From positions 434,001 through 498,000 of the forward strand of contig NZ_JAAGLY010000006.1 in the NCBI RefSeq assembly GCF_010548375.1: a stretch of 64,000 bases of DNA, in the 5' to 3' direction. Under the pieces are notes generated by a model, which had not been told where the DNA came from, searched no databases, and was given only the letters and a program-made list of their open reading frames with translations. Both the position numbers and the translations under genes were made by a program. Origin of the DNA: Streptomyces sp. SID13726. Its GTDB lineage: Bacteria; Actinomycetota; Actinomycetes; Streptomycetales; Streptomycetaceae. Of the stretch, positions 32,758-41,183 are shown piece by piece; position 1 is the first letter of the stretch, and every line of letters starts with the position of its first letter.

Positions 32758-34689
32758 CTACTTCAGGGCCGTCCCGAGGGCCGACGTCACGGACGTGGTC
32801 AGCGAGGTGACCGGGTCCGACACGGCCGTCACGGGCTTCGACACCGACGTCACCGTGTCGACGATCGCGCCCACCGCCGAGCCCTCCGCCTCGGCCGGCG
32901 TGGCCGGACCGGAGTCGCCGTCCTCGACCTGGACCATCCTGGTCTCGAACTGCTCGGGCGGGACTCCGTGCTGGTCCGACGGCTGACGGGGGCCCTTGTC
33001 GGCGCGTCCGCCGTCGGGGCCTCCGCCGTCGGGGCCTCCGTCGCCAGGACGTCCCTCGCCGCCGGGCGGCGGAGCGAGCCGGGGCGGGCCCGAGTCACCG
33101 CCGGGCCCCTCGGAAGGCTTCTCCTTGCTGTCCGGGTTCTCCGGCGACCGCGGGTCCGCCTGCGTCGGCGCGCTCTCGTCGGCGGTCTCCAGGAGCCACC
33201 GCTGCTCCTCCGACCCGTCGCGTCCAGTGACGACGAGGGCGTGGTCCTTGCCGGGCGCGACCAGCTGTCCCTTTCCCTTGCGGAGCAGCAGTTCGCCGCG
33301 CACGGTGAGGTCGTAGCGGACCTCTCCCGAGTGCACCAGGCAGTCGGCGACCACGACCGACTTCTTCGCGGTGTCCGAGTCGAGGCAGAGCGTGGGGTCG
33401 GCGGCGCTGCGCAGCAGTCCGTCGTCCTGGTACGACCACTGCTGGGACCCGGCGGCGGAGCACTCCGCCAGCACGGCCTTGACGCCGTCCTCGGTACGGC
33501 CGCCGCGGGTGTCGAGGCACAGTTCGTCGCCGGCGTTGCGGAGCCGGCCGTGCCCGACCTCGACGGGGTTGCCCATCGAGGCGGCGGACGGGGAGCCGGC
33601 GCTCTCGGAGACCTCCGACGGGTCCGGCCGGACGCTGTTGTTGCTGACCGCGCCCCAGGTGGCGCCCGACGTGGGCACTCCGCCGTCGTCGGTCCAGCCC
33701 TTGGCGACGAGCACGGTCGCGAGCAGGGCGAGGGAGGTGAGCCCGGCGCCGACCAGGACCGCCTTGGGGTGCCTGCGCGGCTGGGCGAGGAGCCCGGCGG
33801 GGACGGGCCGGTGGCGGCCACCGGGTCGGGGCCGGGCCGCGCCGCGCCGATCCGTCGCCGGCTGCTCGACGCGGCGCGCGGGCCGTGAGTCGAGGTAGCG
33901 GTGGGCGCCCCAGCCGAGCACGGTCTCGGCGAGCAGGGCTTCGAGGCCGCCCTCGAAATGGCTGAGCTGTTCGGCGGCGTGCCGGCAGTACCGGCACTCC
34001 ATCAGATGCTGGCGCACATCGGGCAACAGGTCCCCGCCCCGGCGAATCGGGACATCCAGGAGACGGTTGTAGAAACGGCATTCACTGGTCGGCGCGAGTT
34101 CCCGGTGCGCACGGACACATGCGGTGCGGAATTGTTCCCTCGCCTGCTCCAGAGCGGCCGACGCGCGGGCCGTGTCGACGCCGAGCAGACCGGCCGGTAC
34201 GGATATGGGTTCGGCCTCGACCTCGGTGTGCCAGAGGAGGCATTGAGAGGCTCCGGGAAGAGAGCGGAATGCGCGCTCGGCGAGCAGTCGCCTTTCGGGG
34301 GTGACGGCCCTCGCGGCGCGAAGACCGCGACCGCCGATCGTCTTGCGAAGTTCCGGCAGCACAGCGGAGATTCCGTCGTCCGCGGCCCACTCCTTCACGA
34401 ACTCCCGTACAGCCGTCAGAAGTTGTGGCCGCAGTGCGCCGTCACCGGCCCGCCCGAGCACCTTGTGAAAAGCGGCGGCGGCCGCCATCGACGCCGAACC
34501 CGACCAGGAGGCCAGGCAGATGACCGAGTATTCGTACGTCGCCTGCCAGTGCCGCGCCATCAGCAGGGCGACGGCATGACCGTCCACCCCGTGTTCGCCC
34601 AGCCGGGCCAGGAGATTGCGGTCGGACTCTCCCGGACTCGATCCGGGACGGGGCGGGTAAGGGGGTCGTGGAGGGTAAGCGGATTGCAC
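32758..34689 (-). CDS. Sigma-like / zinc anti-sigma / membrane / ricin-lectin fusion protein
   Basis: A 643-residue protein of unusual layout. Residues about 20-200 resemble an ECF sigma factor: helices around LMARHWQATYEYSVICLAS, then a region-4-like FRSLPGASQCLLWHTEVEAEPISVPAGLLG. An anti-sigma zinc motif HLMECRYC (HX3CX2C, H228-C235) follows, then one membrane span at about 310-330 (AVLVGAGLTSLALLATVLVA). The outer part has a ricin-type beta-trefoil (about 380-500, with LCLDTRGG, QQWSYQDDG, LCLDSDT, QRWLL) and a Pro/Gly-rich tail. GTG 34689 is preferred: GGAAGGA lies 9 bp upstream, whereas the TTG/ATG start at 34728/34722 has none. It may sense carbohydrate and signal inward. Confidence 0.75.
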   Translation of the reverse strand: MQSAYPPRPPYPPRPGSSPGESDRNLLARLGEHGVDGHAVALLMARHWQATYEYSVICLASWSGSASMAAAAAFHKVLGRAGDGALRPQLLTAVREFVKEWAADDGISAVLPELRKTIGGRGLRAARAVTPERRLLAERAFRSLPGASQCLLWHTEVEAEPISVPAGLLGVDTARASAALEQAREQFRTACVRAHRELAPTSECRFYNRLLDVPIRRGGDLLPDVRQHLMECRYCRHAAEQLSHFEGGLEALLAETVLGWGAHRYLDSRPARRVEQPATDRRGAARPRPGGRHRPVPAGLLAQPRRHPKAVLVGAGLTSLALLATVLVAKGWTDDGGVPTSGATWGAVSNNSVRPDPSEVSESAGSPSAASMGNPVEVGHGRLRNAGDELCLDTRGGRTEDGVKAVLAECSAAGSQQWSYQDDGLLRSAADPTLCLDSDTAKKSVVVADCLVHSGEVRYDLTVRGELLLRKGKGQLVAPGKDHALVVTGRDGSEEQRWLLETADESAPTQADPRSPENPDSKEKPSEGPGGDSGPPRLAPPPGGEGRPGDGGPDGGGPDGGRADKGPRQPSDQHGVPPEQFETRMVQVEDGDSGPATPAEAEGSAVGAIVDTVTSVSKPVTAVSDPVTSLTTSVTSALGTALK

Positions 34690-35043
34690 TGGACCAATTC
34701 CTTCCAAGCCGCAGGACGGCATGGTCAATGCACGTCCGTCGGAAAGCAGGTACCTGATTGGTGCATACCTATGTCGCGACCAGCTGCGACTCGGTAATCG
34801 AGGGCGTCACCTTCGCACAATTGACGCACAGTAAACAAGAAGTTCGAGTGACCAATGTTCAAAACGTAACGACTTCAGAAAAGTTACCGCGGGTATCCGC
34901 ACCCGCATTCGAAATAAGCGGCATGGGAGCGTCAAGTTGTGTACGCCCGGCGGATGCTTGGCACACGAAATCTCCAACTTCCGGGCCGGTCCACAGGGAG
35001 CTCCCAGGGTCCTCCCGGCGCGCTCTCATCCCGGTGCCGCAGC
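34690..35043. other. AT-rich divergent promoter region (354 bp)
   Basis: This spacer between the sigma/ricin fusion gene and galU is clearly less GC-rich than its surroundings and has no convincing gene. It includes a TTGACG hexamer near 34822 and an inverted repeat GTAAC-N12-GTTAC at 34866-34887. Both flanking promoters should lie here. Confidence 0.55.
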
Positions 35044-36003
35044 ATGATCCGCATGATCGTCCCCCACACGGCACCCAGCCCCGCTCCCGTCCGCACGGTC
35101 CGCAAGGCGGTCGTCCCCGCCGCCGGTCTCGGCACCCGGTTCCTGCCCGCGACCAAGGCGACGCCGAAGGAGATGCTCCCGGTCGTCGACAAGCCGGCCA
35201 TCCAGTACGTCGTGGAGGAGGCCGCGGCGGCCGGTCTCCACGACGTCCTCATGGTCACCGGCCGGCACAAGCGGGCCATCGAGGACCACTTCGACAACGC
35301 CTTCGAGCTGGAACAGGTCCTGGCGGCCAAGGGCGACGCGGTCCGGCTCGACGCCGTGCGCGACCCCGCGCGCCTGGCCGACATCCACCACATCCGCCAG
35401 GGCGAGCCCCTGGGCCTCGGCCACGCCGTGCTCTGCGCGCGCCGCCACGTGGGCGACCAGCCCTTCGCCGTCCTCCTCGGCGACGACCTCATCGACCCGC
35501 GCGAGACCCTGCTCAGCACGATGCTCGACGTCCGCGACCGGTACGCCGGGAGCGTGGTCGCCCTCATGGAGGTGCCGCGCGAGCAGATCCACCTCTACGG
35601 CTGCGCGGCGGTGGAGCCGACGGACGAGGACGGCGTGGTCCGCGTGACCGGGCTGGTGGAGAAGCCCTCGCCGGACAGGGCGCCGAGCGCGTACGCGGTG
35701 ATCGGGCGCTATGTCCTCGACCCGGCGGTCTTCGATGTCCTGGAGCGCACCCCGCCCGGCCGCGGCGGCGAGATCCAGCTCACCGACGCCCTCCAGGACC
35801 TCGCCGCCGACGGCACGGTCCACGGCGTCGTCTTCGACGGCCTCCGCTACGACACCGGCGACAAGGCGGACTACCTCCGCACGGTCGTCCGCCTGGCCTG
35901 CGACCGCGACGACCTGGGCCCGGAGTTCATCGGCTGGCTCAAGGAGTTCGTGGCGGGACTGGAGCGGGGCGAGGGGACCCAGCGGGGGCGGGTGGCGGCC
36001 TGA
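35044..36003 (+). CDS. galU: UTP-glucose-1-phosphate uridylyltransferase
   Basis: A 319-residue GalU. It has the nucleotidyltransferase signature KAVVPAAGLGTRFLPATKATPKEMLPVVDKPAIQYVVEEA (about 22-60), LLGDDLIDP, GLVEKP and the C-terminal EIQLTDALQDLA, FDGLRYDTGDKADYL. It makes UDP-glucose for glycogen, trehalose and cell-wall glycans. ATG 35044 or 35053 are both possible; neither has a clear ribosome site. Being divergent from a carbohydrate-binding signalling protein and its beta-glucosidase, it may belong to the same sugar-use neighbourhood. Confidence 0.92.
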   Translation: MIRMIVPHTAPSPAPVRTVRKAVVPAAGLGTRFLPATKATPKEMLPVVDKPAIQYVVEEAAAAGLHDVLMVTGRHKRAIEDHFDNAFELEQVLAAKGDAVRLDAVRDPARLADIHHIRQGEPLGLGHAVLCARRHVGDQPFAVLLGDDLIDPRETLLSTMLDVRDRYAGSVVALMEVPREQIHLYGCAAVEPTDEDGVVRVTGLVEKPSPDRAPSAYAVIGRYVLDPAVFDVLERTPPGRGGEIQLTDALQDLAADGTVHGVVFDGLRYDTGDKADYLRTVVRLACDRDDLGPEFIGWLKEFVAGLERGEGTQRGRVAA

Positions 36004-36060
36004 ACGGGGCGCCGACGCTCACGCGCACCCGCACCTCGCACCCCACACCGCCCCGCCCTC

Positions 36061-36513
36061 TCAGCCGTTCGGCCGCAGCGTCCACACCACCGTCATCTCG
36101 CCCGTGACCGCCCCGTCCCCGCGGCGGATCTCGATGGTGACCGGGAACTCCGGGCGCTGTCCGGCGTCGAGTTCGGCGACGACGTCGGCGGCTGGGCGGC
36201 CCAGGGTCGCCGTCGCGGTCACGGTGCCCATCGCGAGCTTGCGGTAGGCGATCTCCGCGTTGACGGCGAGCGGTACCGCGCGCGAGAGCTGGTCGCCGAA
36301 CGCGGCCAGGACGACCGCCCCGCTGGCCGACTCGGCGAGCGTGAACATGGCTCCGGCGTGCGGTCCGCCCACGTGGTTGTGGAACTCGCCCTGGTCGGGC
36401 AGGGAGACCACGACCTTCTCCGGGCCGGTCTCCAGGAATTCGAGGTTCAGGGTCCGCACCATCGGCACGGTGACGGCGAGCATCTCACCGACGGACATCT
36501 GGTCTGCGCTCAT
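36061..36513 (-). CDS. Hotdog-fold thioesterase (PaaI/DUF4442-like)
   Basis: A 150-residue hotdog protein. The segment EFHNHVGGPHAGAMFTLAESASGAVVLAAFG (about 55-85) matches the PaaI/DUF4442 active-site helix with the HNHVGGPHAG loop, followed by NAEIAYRKLAMGTVTATATLG. Such proteins hydrolyse acyl-CoA thioesters. ATG 36513 begins MSADQMSVGEML. It lies convergent to galU, and the next gene rightwards diverges from it. Confidence 0.85.
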   Translation of the reverse strand: MSADQMSVGEMLAVTVPMVRTLNLEFLETGPEKVVVSLPDQGEFHNHVGGPHAGAMFTLAESASGAVVLAAFGDQLSRAVPLAVNAEIAYRKLAMGTVTATATLGRPAADVVAELDAGQRPEFPVTIEIRRGDGAVTGEMTVVWTLRPNG

Positions 36514-36712
36514 GACCGCGATGTTACCCGCGGGTAGCAGCAACTGACCAGGCCAGTACCAGTGATCGCCGTCTCTTTGCCGCGGCTGGCCCGGGCGCGG
36601 GGCGGCCTACCTCGCGCCCACCCGCCCACGAGGACCACCTGCCCCGCATCTGGCCTGTATCTGGCCTGCAAAAGGTTTGGCAACGCGCCCTCCCTGCGGC
36701 GATAGTCGCCCG

Positions 36713-38014
36713 GTGACCCCCACAGCCGGCTCCCCCCGCCCCTCCCGCAGACCCACCTGGGCGGGCCGCAACTACACCTTGCTGACCGCCGCCGCGTTCG
36801 TGACGAACCTCGGCGCCAACGGCGCCCTGATCGCCGCCGCGTTCGCCGTACTGGAGGCGGGCGGCGACGGCGGGGACGTTGGTCTGGTGGCCGCCGCCCG
36901 CACGCTCCCGCTGGTGGTCTTCCTGCTGATCGGCGGCGCGGTGGCGGACCGGCTGCCCCGGCACCGCGTGATGGTCGCGGCCAACGCCCTCAACTGTCTC
37001 TCCCAGGGCGCGTTCGCCCTCCTGGTCCTGACGGGCGAGCCACAGCTGTGGCAGATGATGGTGCTGACCGCGCTGGGCGGCACCGGCCAGGCGTTCTTCA
37101 GCCCGGCGGCCGAGGGCATGCTGCTCTCCTCGGTGCGGGGCGAACAGGCAGGCCGGGCCTTCGCCGTGTTCCGGATCGCCATGCAGGGCGCCGCGCTGGG
37201 CGGTGCCGCGCTCGGCGGCGCCATGGTCGCCGCGATCGGCCCCGGCTGGGTGCTCGCGGCGGACGCGGTGGCGTTCGCGGTCGCCGGCTCGCTCCGCTCC
37301 TTCCTCGACGTGAGCCACATCCCGGCCCGCGAACCGGGCGGCGGCCTGCTCGCCGACCTCCGCGACGGCTGGCGGGAGGTCGCGGGACGGCCCTGGCTGT
37401 GGGGCATCGTCGTGCAGTTCTCCATCGCCAACGCGGTCCTGGGCGCCGCCGACGCGGTCTACGGTCCGCTCGTCGCCGAGGACGACCTGGGCGGAGCGGG
37501 ACCCTGGGGCGTGGCCCTCGCCTTCTTCGGCGCGGGCACGGTCGTCGGCGCCCTCCTCATGACCCGCTGGAAGCCGAACCGCCTGCTGTTCGTGGGCATC
37601 CTGTGCGTGTTCCCGATGGCCCTGCCGTCCGCCGCACTCGCCGTCCCGGTGTCGGTGCCCCTGCTGTGCGCGGCGATGTTCGTGGCGGGCGCGACCGTCG
37701 AGGTGTTCGGCGTCTCCTGGATGACCGCCCTGCACCAGGAGATACCGGAGGACAAGCTCTCCCGCGTCTCGGCCTACGACTGGTTCGGCTCGGTCGCCCT
37801 GATGCCGCTCGCGGCGGCGCTGGCGGGCCCGGCGGAGTCGGCGTTCGGACGCACCGCGGCCCTGTGGGGCTGCTCGGCCCTGATCGCGGCGGTCACGGCG
37901 ACCGTCCTGTGCGTACCGGACGTGCGCAACCTACGCCGCAACACCAAGCAGGTCACCCAGGTCGCCGCGAACGACTCAGCCGATGCCGAACGCCCCGTCG
38001 GGGGGCTCGGGTGA
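36713..38014 (+). CDS. MFS exporter (EntS-like)
   Basis: A 433-residue MFS carrier with 12 spans. The first half shows AAFVTNLGANGALIAAAFAVLE and LIGGAVADRLPRHRVMVAANALNCLSQG; later blocks are SPAAEGMLLSSVRGEQAGRAFAVFRIAMQGAALGGAALGGAMVAAIG and AALHQEIPEDKLSRVSAYDWFGSVALMPLAAALAGP-like sequence (here TALHQEIPEDKLSRVSAYDW). This is the EntS/MFS_3 exporter pattern. GTG 36713 is used. Its last 39 bp overlap the convergent spermidine-synthase-like gene. Confidence 0.87.
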   Translation: MTPTAGSPRPSRRPTWAGRNYTLLTAAAFVTNLGANGALIAAAFAVLEAGGDGGDVGLVAAARTLPLVVFLLIGGAVADRLPRHRVMVAANALNCLSQGAFALLVLTGEPQLWQMMVLTALGGTGQAFFSPAAEGMLLSSVRGEQAGRAFAVFRIAMQGAALGGAALGGAMVAAIGPGWVLAADAVAFAVAGSLRSFLDVSHIPAREPGGGLLADLRDGWREVAGRPWLWGIVVQFSIANAVLGAADAVYGPLVAEDDLGGAGPWGVALAFFGAGTVVGALLMTRWKPNRLLFVGILCVFPMALPSAALAVPVSVPLLCAAMFVAGATVEVFGVSWMTALHQEIPEDKLSRVSAYDWFGSVALMPLAAALAGPAESAFGRTAALWGCSALIAAVTATVLCVPDVRNLRRNTKQVTQVAANDSADAERPVGGLG

Positions 38015-38821
38015 CGCCACCGCGTCCGCGTCCCGCACCGGCCGCGCCCCGGCGATGAACTTCCGCAGTCCGACGCCGTGTTCGACCCTCGCCGGAAAGG
38101 CGTCGGCAGCCGTACGCCGCGCCAGCGCCGCTGTGTCGAGCGGCTGATGCGCGGCGACGAGCACCGCGTTCCCGAACCGCCGCCCCCGCAGCACCGCCGG
38201 CTCGGCGATCAGCACGAGCTCCTCGAAGACCTGGGCGAAATTGGCGAGTTGGGACCGCAGAAAGCCGAAGGGCGCGGAGTCGGCGAGGTTGGCGAGATAG
38301 ACCCCGTCGCCCCTGAGCACGCGCGCGGCCTCACGGGCGTACTCCAGGGACGTCAGATGAGCCGGGACCCGGGACCCCCCGAAGACATCGGCGACCAGCA
38401 CATCGGCGGAGCCCTCCGGGGCCTTTTCCAGCCACCCTCGCGCGTCGTCCGCGTGCAACGCGATCCCCGCCCCTTCGGGTATCGGCAACCGCTCGACGAC
38501 CAGCTCCAGCAGCCCCCGATCCGCCTCCACGACATCCTGCCGCGCCCCCGGCCGAGTGGCGGCCACATACCGCGGCAGCGTCAGCGCGCCCCCACCGAGA
38601 TGTACGACGTCCAGCGCCCGCCCGGCCTCCCCGATGCCGTCCAGCACATGCCCGAGTCGCCGCACGTACTCGAACTCCAGATGCTCAGGCTCATCCAGAT
38701 CGACATACGACTGCGGAGCCCCGTCCACGGTCAACAACCAGGCCCGCTCCCGATCGACATCAGGCATCAACTTGGCGAACCCATGATCAACGGCACGGGC
38801 GATGGGGATGGACTCGGTCAC
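37976..38821 (-). CDS. Spermidine synthase-like methyltransferase-fold protein
   Basis: A 281-residue Rossmann protein of the spermidine synthase superfamily. It has DEPEHLEFEYVRRLGHVLDGI, the SAM/dcSAM site DVVHLGGGALTLPRYVAATRPGARQDVVEADRGLLELV, HADDARGWLEKAPEGSADVLVADVFGGSRVPAHLTSLEY (catalytic VADVFGGS region) and LANLADSAPFGFLRSQLANF. There is no ornithine or SAM decarboxylase nearby, and such actinobacterial relatives may act on other substrates. GTG 38821 was chosen. The 3' end overlaps the MFS gene tail to tail. Confidence 0.78.
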   Translation of the reverse strand: MTESIPIARAVDHGFAKLMPDVDRERAWLLTVDGAPQSYVDLDEPEHLEFEYVRRLGHVLDGIGEAGRALDVVHLGGGALTLPRYVAATRPGARQDVVEADRGLLELVVERLPIPEGAGIALHADDARGWLEKAPEGSADVLVADVFGGSRVPAHLTSLEYAREAARVLRGDGVYLANLADSAPFGFLRSQLANFAQVFEELVLIAEPAVLRGRRFGNAVLVAAHQPLDTAALARRTAADAFPARVEHGVGLRKFIAGARPVRDADAVASPEPPDGAFGIG

Positions 38822-38836
38822 CTGCCAATTGTGCCT

Positions 38837-38876
38837 GGCGCGGGGGACTGCGCGACCGGCCACAACCGGCCCGCAG
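38837..38876 (+). repeat. Dispersed intergenic hairpin element, copy 2
   Basis: GGCGCGGGGGACTGCGCGACCGGCC followed by ACAACCGGCCCGCAG. It lies in the 78-bp spacer between the tuf3 stop and the spermidine-synthase-like start, both genes reading leftwards. It could end tuf3 transcription. Confidence 0.7.
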
Positions 38877-38899
38877 TCCCCCGCATACATCAGCCACCC

Positions 38900-40069
38900 C
38901 TATGAAACGGCCGTCACGGTCCCCGCCCCCACGGTCCGCCCACCCTCACGGATGGCGAACCCGAGTCCGGCCTCGAGCGGCACGTCTCGACCCAGCTCCA
39001 CGGTCATGACCACCCGCTCCCCCGGCCGGGCGACGGCGACCTCACCGAGGTCGACGTCCCCCACCACATCCGCCGTACGGATGTAGAACTGCGGCCGGTA
39101 CCCGGTCGAGACAGGCGTCGTACGCCCGCCCTCCCGCGCCGACAGCACATACACCTGCGCGGTGAACCGACGACTCGGCACCACACTGCCGGGCGCGGCC
39201 ACGACATGCCCACGCCGAACCGCGTCCCGCGGAACACCCCGCAGCAGCAGCGCCACGTTGTCCCCGGCCTGCGCCTCCTCCATCGGCTTGCCGAAGGTCT
39301 CGACGCCGGTCACCACCGTCTCCACGGCGGCGCCGAGCACTTCGACCCGGTCGCCCACCCGCACGGTGCCCCGCTCGATCGCCCCGGTCACCACGGTCCC
39401 CCGGCCGGTGATGGTCAGGACGTTCTCGACGGGCAGCAGGAAGGGCGCGTCCACATACCGCTCCGGCATCGGGACGTACGTGTCCACCGCGTCGAGCAGC
39501 GCGTCGATCGACGCCGTCCAACGCGGGTCCCCCTCCAGGGCCTTCAGTCCCGAGACCCGTACGACGGGCACGGCGTCGCCGCCGTAGCCGTGCGCGGTGA
39601 GCAGTTCACGGACCTCCAGCTCGACGAGCTCGACCAGCTCCTCGTCGGCCCCGTCCGCCTTGTTGAGCGCGACCACGATGTGGTCGACGCCCACCTGGCG
39701 GGCGAGCAGCACGTGCTCGGCGGTCTGCGGCATGATCCCGTCGAGCGCGGAGACGACGAGGATCGCCCCGTCGAGCTGCGCGGCCCCGGTGACCATGTTC
39801 TTGACGTAGTCGGCGTGGCCCGGCATGTCCACGTGGGCGTAGTGCCGGGTGTCGGTCTCGTACTCGACGTGCGCGATGTTGATGGTGATCCCGCGCGCGG
39901 CCTCCTCCGGGGCGCGGTCGATGCGGTCGAACGGCACGAAGGTGCCGCTGCCGCGCTCGGCCAGGACCTTGGTGATGGCGGCGGTCAGGGTGGTCTTGCC
40001 GTGGTCGACGTGGCCCATCGTGCCGATGTTCAGATGCGGCTTGGTGCGGACGTATGCGGTTTTCGACAT
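38900..40069 (-). CDS. tuf3: Divergent elongation factor Tu (EF-Tu3 type)
   Basis: A 389-residue EF-Tu. G1 is GHVDHGKT (19-26), the switch I region APEEAARGITINIAHVEYET, G3 DMPGHADY (usually DCPGHADY) and G4 NKAD (usually NKCD/NKVD), then domains 2 and 3 (ITGRGTVVTGAIERGTVRVGD, GFAIREGGRTVGAGTVTAV). It lacks several residues in the usual insertion of domain 1 and is shorter than the housekeeping Tuf1 (397). It stands alone, outside the str operon (no rpsL, rpsG or fus nearby). This matches the third tuf gene known in S. coelicolor and S. ramocissimus. GAGG lies 7 bp before ATG 40069. Confidence 0.88.
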   Translation of the reverse strand: MSKTAYVRTKPHLNIGTMGHVDHGKTTLTAAITKVLAERGSGTFVPFDRIDRAPEEAARGITINIAHVEYETDTRHYAHVDMPGHADYVKNMVTGAAQLDGAILVVSALDGIMPQTAEHVLLARQVGVDHIVVALNKADGADEELVELVELEVRELLTAHGYGGDAVPVVRVSGLKALEGDPRWTASIDALLDAVDTYVPMPERYVDAPFLLPVENVLTITGRGTVVTGAIERGTVRVGDRVEVLGAAVETVVTGVETFGKPMEEAQAGDNVALLLRGVPRDAVRRGHVVAAPGSVVPSRRFTAQVYVLSAREGGRTTPVSTGYRPQFYIRTADVVGDVDLGEVAVARPGERVVMTVELGRDVPLEAGLGFAIREGGRTVGAGTVTAVS

Positions 40070-40395
40070 GGCTGTACCTCGAAGCCTCTTCGTGTTCGGA
40101 AGAACGGGGACCCCAAGGACTTGCCGACCCTCCCCCTGCGGGGTCCGCCGGACGATCCGGGAAGGGTCAGCTTCGGGCGCCGTCTGCGGCGGCCGGGAAA
40201 AAGGGAACGGCAGCCTTCGGCGCATCCGCGACTGCGGATGCTGCGAGAGCGAAGGCGTACCGGAACATGACGCAGATCATGTCCGACGCGTCGTCCCACG
40301 TCGAACGGTTTTTTGTCGCCGCCCGTCACCGCGCGGCCGCACAACCGTCGCCGTCCATACGGCGATCACACATCGGTGTCGGTTACCGTCACTGG
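40070..40395. other. Divergent regulatory region between tuf3 and the TVP38 gene (326 bp)
   Basis: No gene is supported. It contains a perfect hairpin GCATCCGC-GACT-GCGGATGC at 40222-40241, a T-run TTTTTT near 40310 and a comparatively relaxed GC content near 40260-40390. The tuf3 promoter and leader must lie here; streptomycete tuf3 is known to respond to ppGpp, but I cannot place its promoter. Confidence 0.5.
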
Positions 40396-41163
40396 ATGCT
40401 CGATGCCACCACCCGCTCTGGGGGCACCGCCACGGCCACTCCCCCGGCCATCGCCACGGAGCTCGCTCTCCCCGTCCCCGCTCCGGTGGGTCTCACCACG
40501 CGTTGCACGAGAGTGCTGCTGTCGCCGTGGTCCCGGCTCTCCCTGCTCGTCGCACTGCTCGCGGGCGCCGCGTCCACGGTCCTGCTCTTCGAGCCGCAGA
40601 AACTGCTCTCCGACGGCTGGCCGCCCCAGCTGGGCGGGGTCGCGGCGGCGGTCGTGTTCGGGGTGGCGTACGGCCTGTGCACGGTGGCCTTCGTGCCACG
40701 GCCCCTGCTGAACCTCGCCGCGGGCGCGCTCTTCGGCTCCCAGCTGGGGCTGGCCTCGGCACTCGCGGGCACGGTGCTCGGGGCCGGGATCGCCTTCGGT
40801 CTGGGCCGGGTGCTCGGCCAGGACGCGCTGCGGCCATTGCTTCGGGGCCGGTGGCTCAAGGCCGCGGACGGGCAGCTGAGCCGGCACGGCTTCCGCTCGA
40901 TGCTGGCGGCCCGGCTGTTCCCCGGGGTGCCGTTCTGGGCGGCCAACTACTGCGCCGCGGTCTCCCGCATGGGATACGTCCCGTTCCTGGTCGCGACGGC
41001 ACTCGGCTCGATACCGAACACCGCCGCGTACGTGGTGGCGGGCGCGAGGGCTTCGGCGCCCACGTCACCGGCGTTCCTGATCGCGATGGCGGCGATCGCC
41101 CTGCCCGCTTTGGCGGGCGCGGTGGTGGCCTGGCGCAAGCGACACCATTTGCGCGGTCGCTGA
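40396..41163 (+). CDS. TVP38/TMEM64 family membrane protein
   Basis: A 255-residue membrane protein. It has about six spans with the VTT-domain core: VFGVAYGLCTVAFVPRPLLNLAAGALFG, AGTVLGAGIAFGLGRVLGQDALRPLL, FRSMLAARLFPGVPFWAANYCAAVSRMGYVPFLVATALGSIPN. The F/Y-R-x-x-P-x-x-P-F/W and G-x-x-P motifs place it in the SNARE-associated/DedA-like superfamily of probable lipid scramblases or flippases. ATG 40396 follows a non-coding leader; a dispersed hairpin element follows the stop. Confidence 0.85.
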   Translation: MLDATTRSGGTATATPPAIATELALPVPAPVGLTTRCTRVLLSPWSRLSLLVALLAGAASTVLLFEPQKLLSDGWPPQLGGVAAAVVFGVAYGLCTVAFVPRPLLNLAAGALFGSQLGLASALAGTVLGAGIAFGLGRVLGQDALRPLLRGRWLKAADGQLSRHGFRSMLAARLFPGVPFWAANYCAAVSRMGYVPFLVATALGSIPNTAAYVVAGARASAPTSPAFLIAMAAIALPALAGAVVAWRKRHHLRGR

Positions 41164-41167
41164 GGAG

Positions 41168-41183
41168 CGCCCCTTCAGGGGCG
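41168..41183 (+). terminator. Short hairpin after TVP38 gene
   Basis: CGCCCCT-TC-AGGGGCG is a perfect 7-bp stem with a 2-nt loop, 5 bp after the stop codon. It merges into the dispersed element copy 3. Confidence 0.6.

Noticed and set aside
34758..34938. A coding extension upstream of galU in an open frame through the spacer
   Set aside because: The frame is not that of GalU, has no ribosome site and loses GC3 bias; the stretch is better read as a promoter region.
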